From assembly GCA_002401545.1 (NCBI GenBank), contig NVTJ01000128.1:176-5973 (forward strand): a DNA stretch of 5,798 nt, in the 5' to 3' direction. Both the position numbers and the translations under genes were made by a program. The notes under the pieces are model-generated. The model was not told the origin of the DNA, did not search any database, and worked only from the letters and a program-made list of their open reading frames with translations. Numbering within the stretch: position 1 is the first letter of the stretch; every line of letters starts with the position of its first letter. Below are positions 4,162 to 5,798 of this stretch, piece by piece. The DNA comes from Alphaproteobacteria bacterium (lineage in GTDB: Bacteria > Pseudomonadota > Alphaproteobacteria > Sphingomonadales > Emcibacteraceae).

Positions 4162-5798
4162 TTGTTATGGGTTCCGGTATTTTTTGCCATGGGTATCGGC
4201 GGGTATTTTTCTTTATCAGCGGAGCCATCCTTATACCAGCCAGCGGCGGTCTGTGCTGTTCTTGCCTTGGGGCTATTGGCTTTCTGGCGCTATTTTATGA
4301 TACGGATAATCCTGATTGCCCTGTTGTTCGGGGCCGGGGGGGCAATGACGGCAAGCATGAGGAGCAGCGCGCTGGCAACACCGGTTCTGGACAAAAAACT
4401 CTCCCCCCGGTGGATCACAGGACTGGTCACGGATGTTCGGCATTACAACACGGGTAAGCTGCATATTGTGCTGAAAGACCCTGAGATTTCAGGGGCTATC
4501 CCGCTTTATAAAGTTCGGATAAAGGTTCAGAAATTTGACCAGTTGCCTCATCCGGGTGACAGAATATCCATCAGGGCAGGGTTGCTGCCGCCCCCGCCGC
4601 CAACGATGCCGGGTGATTTTGATTATGCCCGCCAAATATGGTTTCAGGGGATTGGTGCCGTGGGTTATGCCATCAGCAAACCACAGATCATTGAAAAGGG
4701 CAGGGATACATGGGGCCTCACCAACCGGCACAGGCTTGAGATGGCAGAAGATATCCGGGAAACCCTTGGTGGTGATGTCGGCGGGTTGGCGGCGGCCCTG
4801 ATTACGGGTATGCGGTCAGGGATTTCTTTTGATGTTGCCGAAAATATGCGTAATTCCGGTCTGGCACATCTTCTGGCCATATCCGGGCTGCATATGGGAT
4901 TACTTTGCGGTGCCGCTTTTTTCTTTTCCCGTTTTCTGCTCTCCCGCTCGGAATATCTCACCCTGCGCTATCCCATAAAAAAATGGGCTGCCGTGATCGC
5001 CATCGGGGCGGGGATGGTCTATGTTTTTTTAAGCGGCGGGTCCACGCCGACGGTGCGGGCCTTCATCATGGCGTCAATCCTGTTTCTGGGGGTACTCACG
5101 GACCGCAAGGCCATATCCTTACGGCTGGTGGCCATTGCGGCCATGTTTATACTGGTCTTTACGCCGGAGGCTGTTCTGTCGGTCAGCTTTCAGATGTCCT
5201 TTGCCGCCGTGGTGGCTCTGGTTGCGGCCTATGAGAAAGTAAATATCCGCTGGTCGAGTCTATCGGGGCAAAGCAGGGGCTGGATCAGGAAGACCGGTTT
5301 TTATATTGGCACCATGCTGTTCACCACATTGGTGGCGGAACTGGCCATCGCGCCCTTCGCTCTGTTTCATTTTAACAAGCTGGTGCAATATGGCCTGTTG
5401 GCCAATCTTCTGGCCATGCCGGTGATGGCGTCATGGGTGATGCCCTGTGTGGTGGCTTATCTGTTACTGGCGCCTTTTGGGCTTGGGCAGCTGGCGCTTT
5501 ATCCCATGTCATATGGTCTGGAAGTGATTATGTATGTGGCAAAAACAGTGTCCCATGCGCCGGGATCATACAGTCTTGTTCCCTCTATGGGGCTTATCCC
5601 TCTGGTGATGATAATACTCGGGGGGTTATGGTTTGCCATCTGGTGGCTGCGCTGGCGGATTTTGGGAATTCCCGTTGTGTTGACGGGCATAGTGGCCGCA
5701 TTTTTCACTGCCCAGCCGGACATACTCATTGATAATGGCGGGCGGTTGATAGGGGTGAGGAATGCGGCCCGGGAAATCAGCCTGTCAAGCCTTCGGGC
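4162..5798 (+). CDS. comEC: ComEC/Rec2-family DNA-uptake membrane protein (3' end outside window)
   Basis: Polytopic inner-membrane protein that forms the channel carrying single-stranded DNA into the cytoplasm during natural transformation. About 545 codons are present from TTG 4162, with no stop before the window ends. Visible features, numbered from that start: an N-terminal hydrophobic segment (1-18) and two more around 40-70; a soluble region ending in PPPPP (143-147) and PGDFDYAR (150-157), typical of the DUF4131 part; then the Competence domain with HLLAISGLHMGLL (236-248), LSGGSTPTVRAF (290-301) and SVSFQMSF (340-347), and several further hydrophobic helices. The last residues resemble the entry to the C-terminal metallo-beta-lactamase-like domain, which is cut off. 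The start is uncertain. TTG 4162 has AGGA seven bases upstream, yet the in-frame residues EQDRLLLWVPVFFAMGIG look like the usual family N-terminus and begin upstream of it. The frame is open back to 4105, and ATA 4117 has the better ribosome site (560 codons). Confidence 0.94.
   Translation, partial: MLWVPVFFAMGIGGYFSLSAEPSLYQPAAVCAVLALGLLAFWRYFMIRIILIALLFGAGGAMTASMRSSALATPVLDKKLSPRWITGLVTDVRHYNTGKLHIVLKDPEISGAIPLYKVRIKVQKFDQLPHPGDRISIRAGLLPPPPPTMPGDFDYARQIWFQGIGAVGYAISKPQIIEKGRDTWGLTNRHRLEMAEDIRETLGGDVGGLAAALITGMRSGISFDVAENMRNSGLAHLLAISGLHMGLLCGAAFFFSRFLLSRSEYLTLRYPIKKWAAVIAIGAGMVYVFLSGGSTPTVRAFIMASILFLGVLTDRKAISLRLVAIAAMFILVFTPEAVLSVSFQMSFAAVVALVAAYEKVNIRWSSLSGQSRGWIRKTGFYIGTMLFTTLVAELAIAPFALFHFNKLVQYGLLANLLAMPVMASWVMPCVVAYLLLAPFGLGQLALYPMSYGLEVIMYVAKTVSHAPGSYSLVPSMGLIPLVMIILGGLWFAIWWLRWRILGIPVVLTGIVAAFFTAQPDILIDNGGRLIGVRNAAREISLSSLR

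Noticed and set aside
4167..4457. 96-codon plus-strand ORF at the comEC 5' end
   Set aside because: It is out of frame with the clearly membrane-protein-like comEC reading and has no recognisable domain.
4905..5234. 109-codon plus-strand ORF overlapping comEC in another frame
   Set aside because: The comEC frame carries all the conserved family motifs across this stretch; the alternative frame shows none.

Overview
The window reads as a core-genome segment of an alphaproteobacterium with moderate GC. Evidence is the NDUFA9-type complex I accessory protein, the style of the citrate synthase and glutamyl-tRNA synthetase proteins, and the neighbourhood itself: comEC divergent from gltX, with gltA just downstream of gltX, an order I recall from several alphaproteobacterial groups. 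I cannot place it more finely. There is no sign of phage, transposon, CRISPR, tRNA or rRNA.

Layout: (1) 1-106 is a short AT-rich leader. (2) 107-1063 (+) encodes an atypical SDR / complex I NDUFA9-family protein. (3) 1041-2357 (-) is citrate synthase gltA, convergent with the first gene and overlapping it by 23 bp. (4) 2358-2504 is a 147-bp spacer with two possible hairpins in the gltA leader. (5) 2505-3914 (-) is glutamyl-tRNA synthetase gltX. (6) 3915 to about 4160 is an AT-rich divergent regulatory region with several palindromes. (7) From 4162, or from 4117 with a non-canonical start, to beyond the window end (+) is comEC, a DNA-uptake channel protein, truncated by the window edge.

Three genes belong to central metabolism or translation: TCA cycle entry, glutamyl-tRNA formation and probably respiratory complex I assembly or stability. 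comEC is a membrane transport gene. gltX and gltA may be co-transcribed, but the spacer leaves room for a separate gltA promoter. No gap without a gene exceeds 300 bases.

The least ordinary part is the gltX/comEC divergent region. The comEC frame is open and looks conserved upstream of its first ordinary start codon. The best-placed ribosome binding site there points to an ATA codon that overlaps the stop of a 19-codon upstream ORF. gltX likewise has a tiny M-N-K ORF whose stop overlaps its ATG. I see no convincing new biological system; these are local expression-control curiosities around housekeeping genes.
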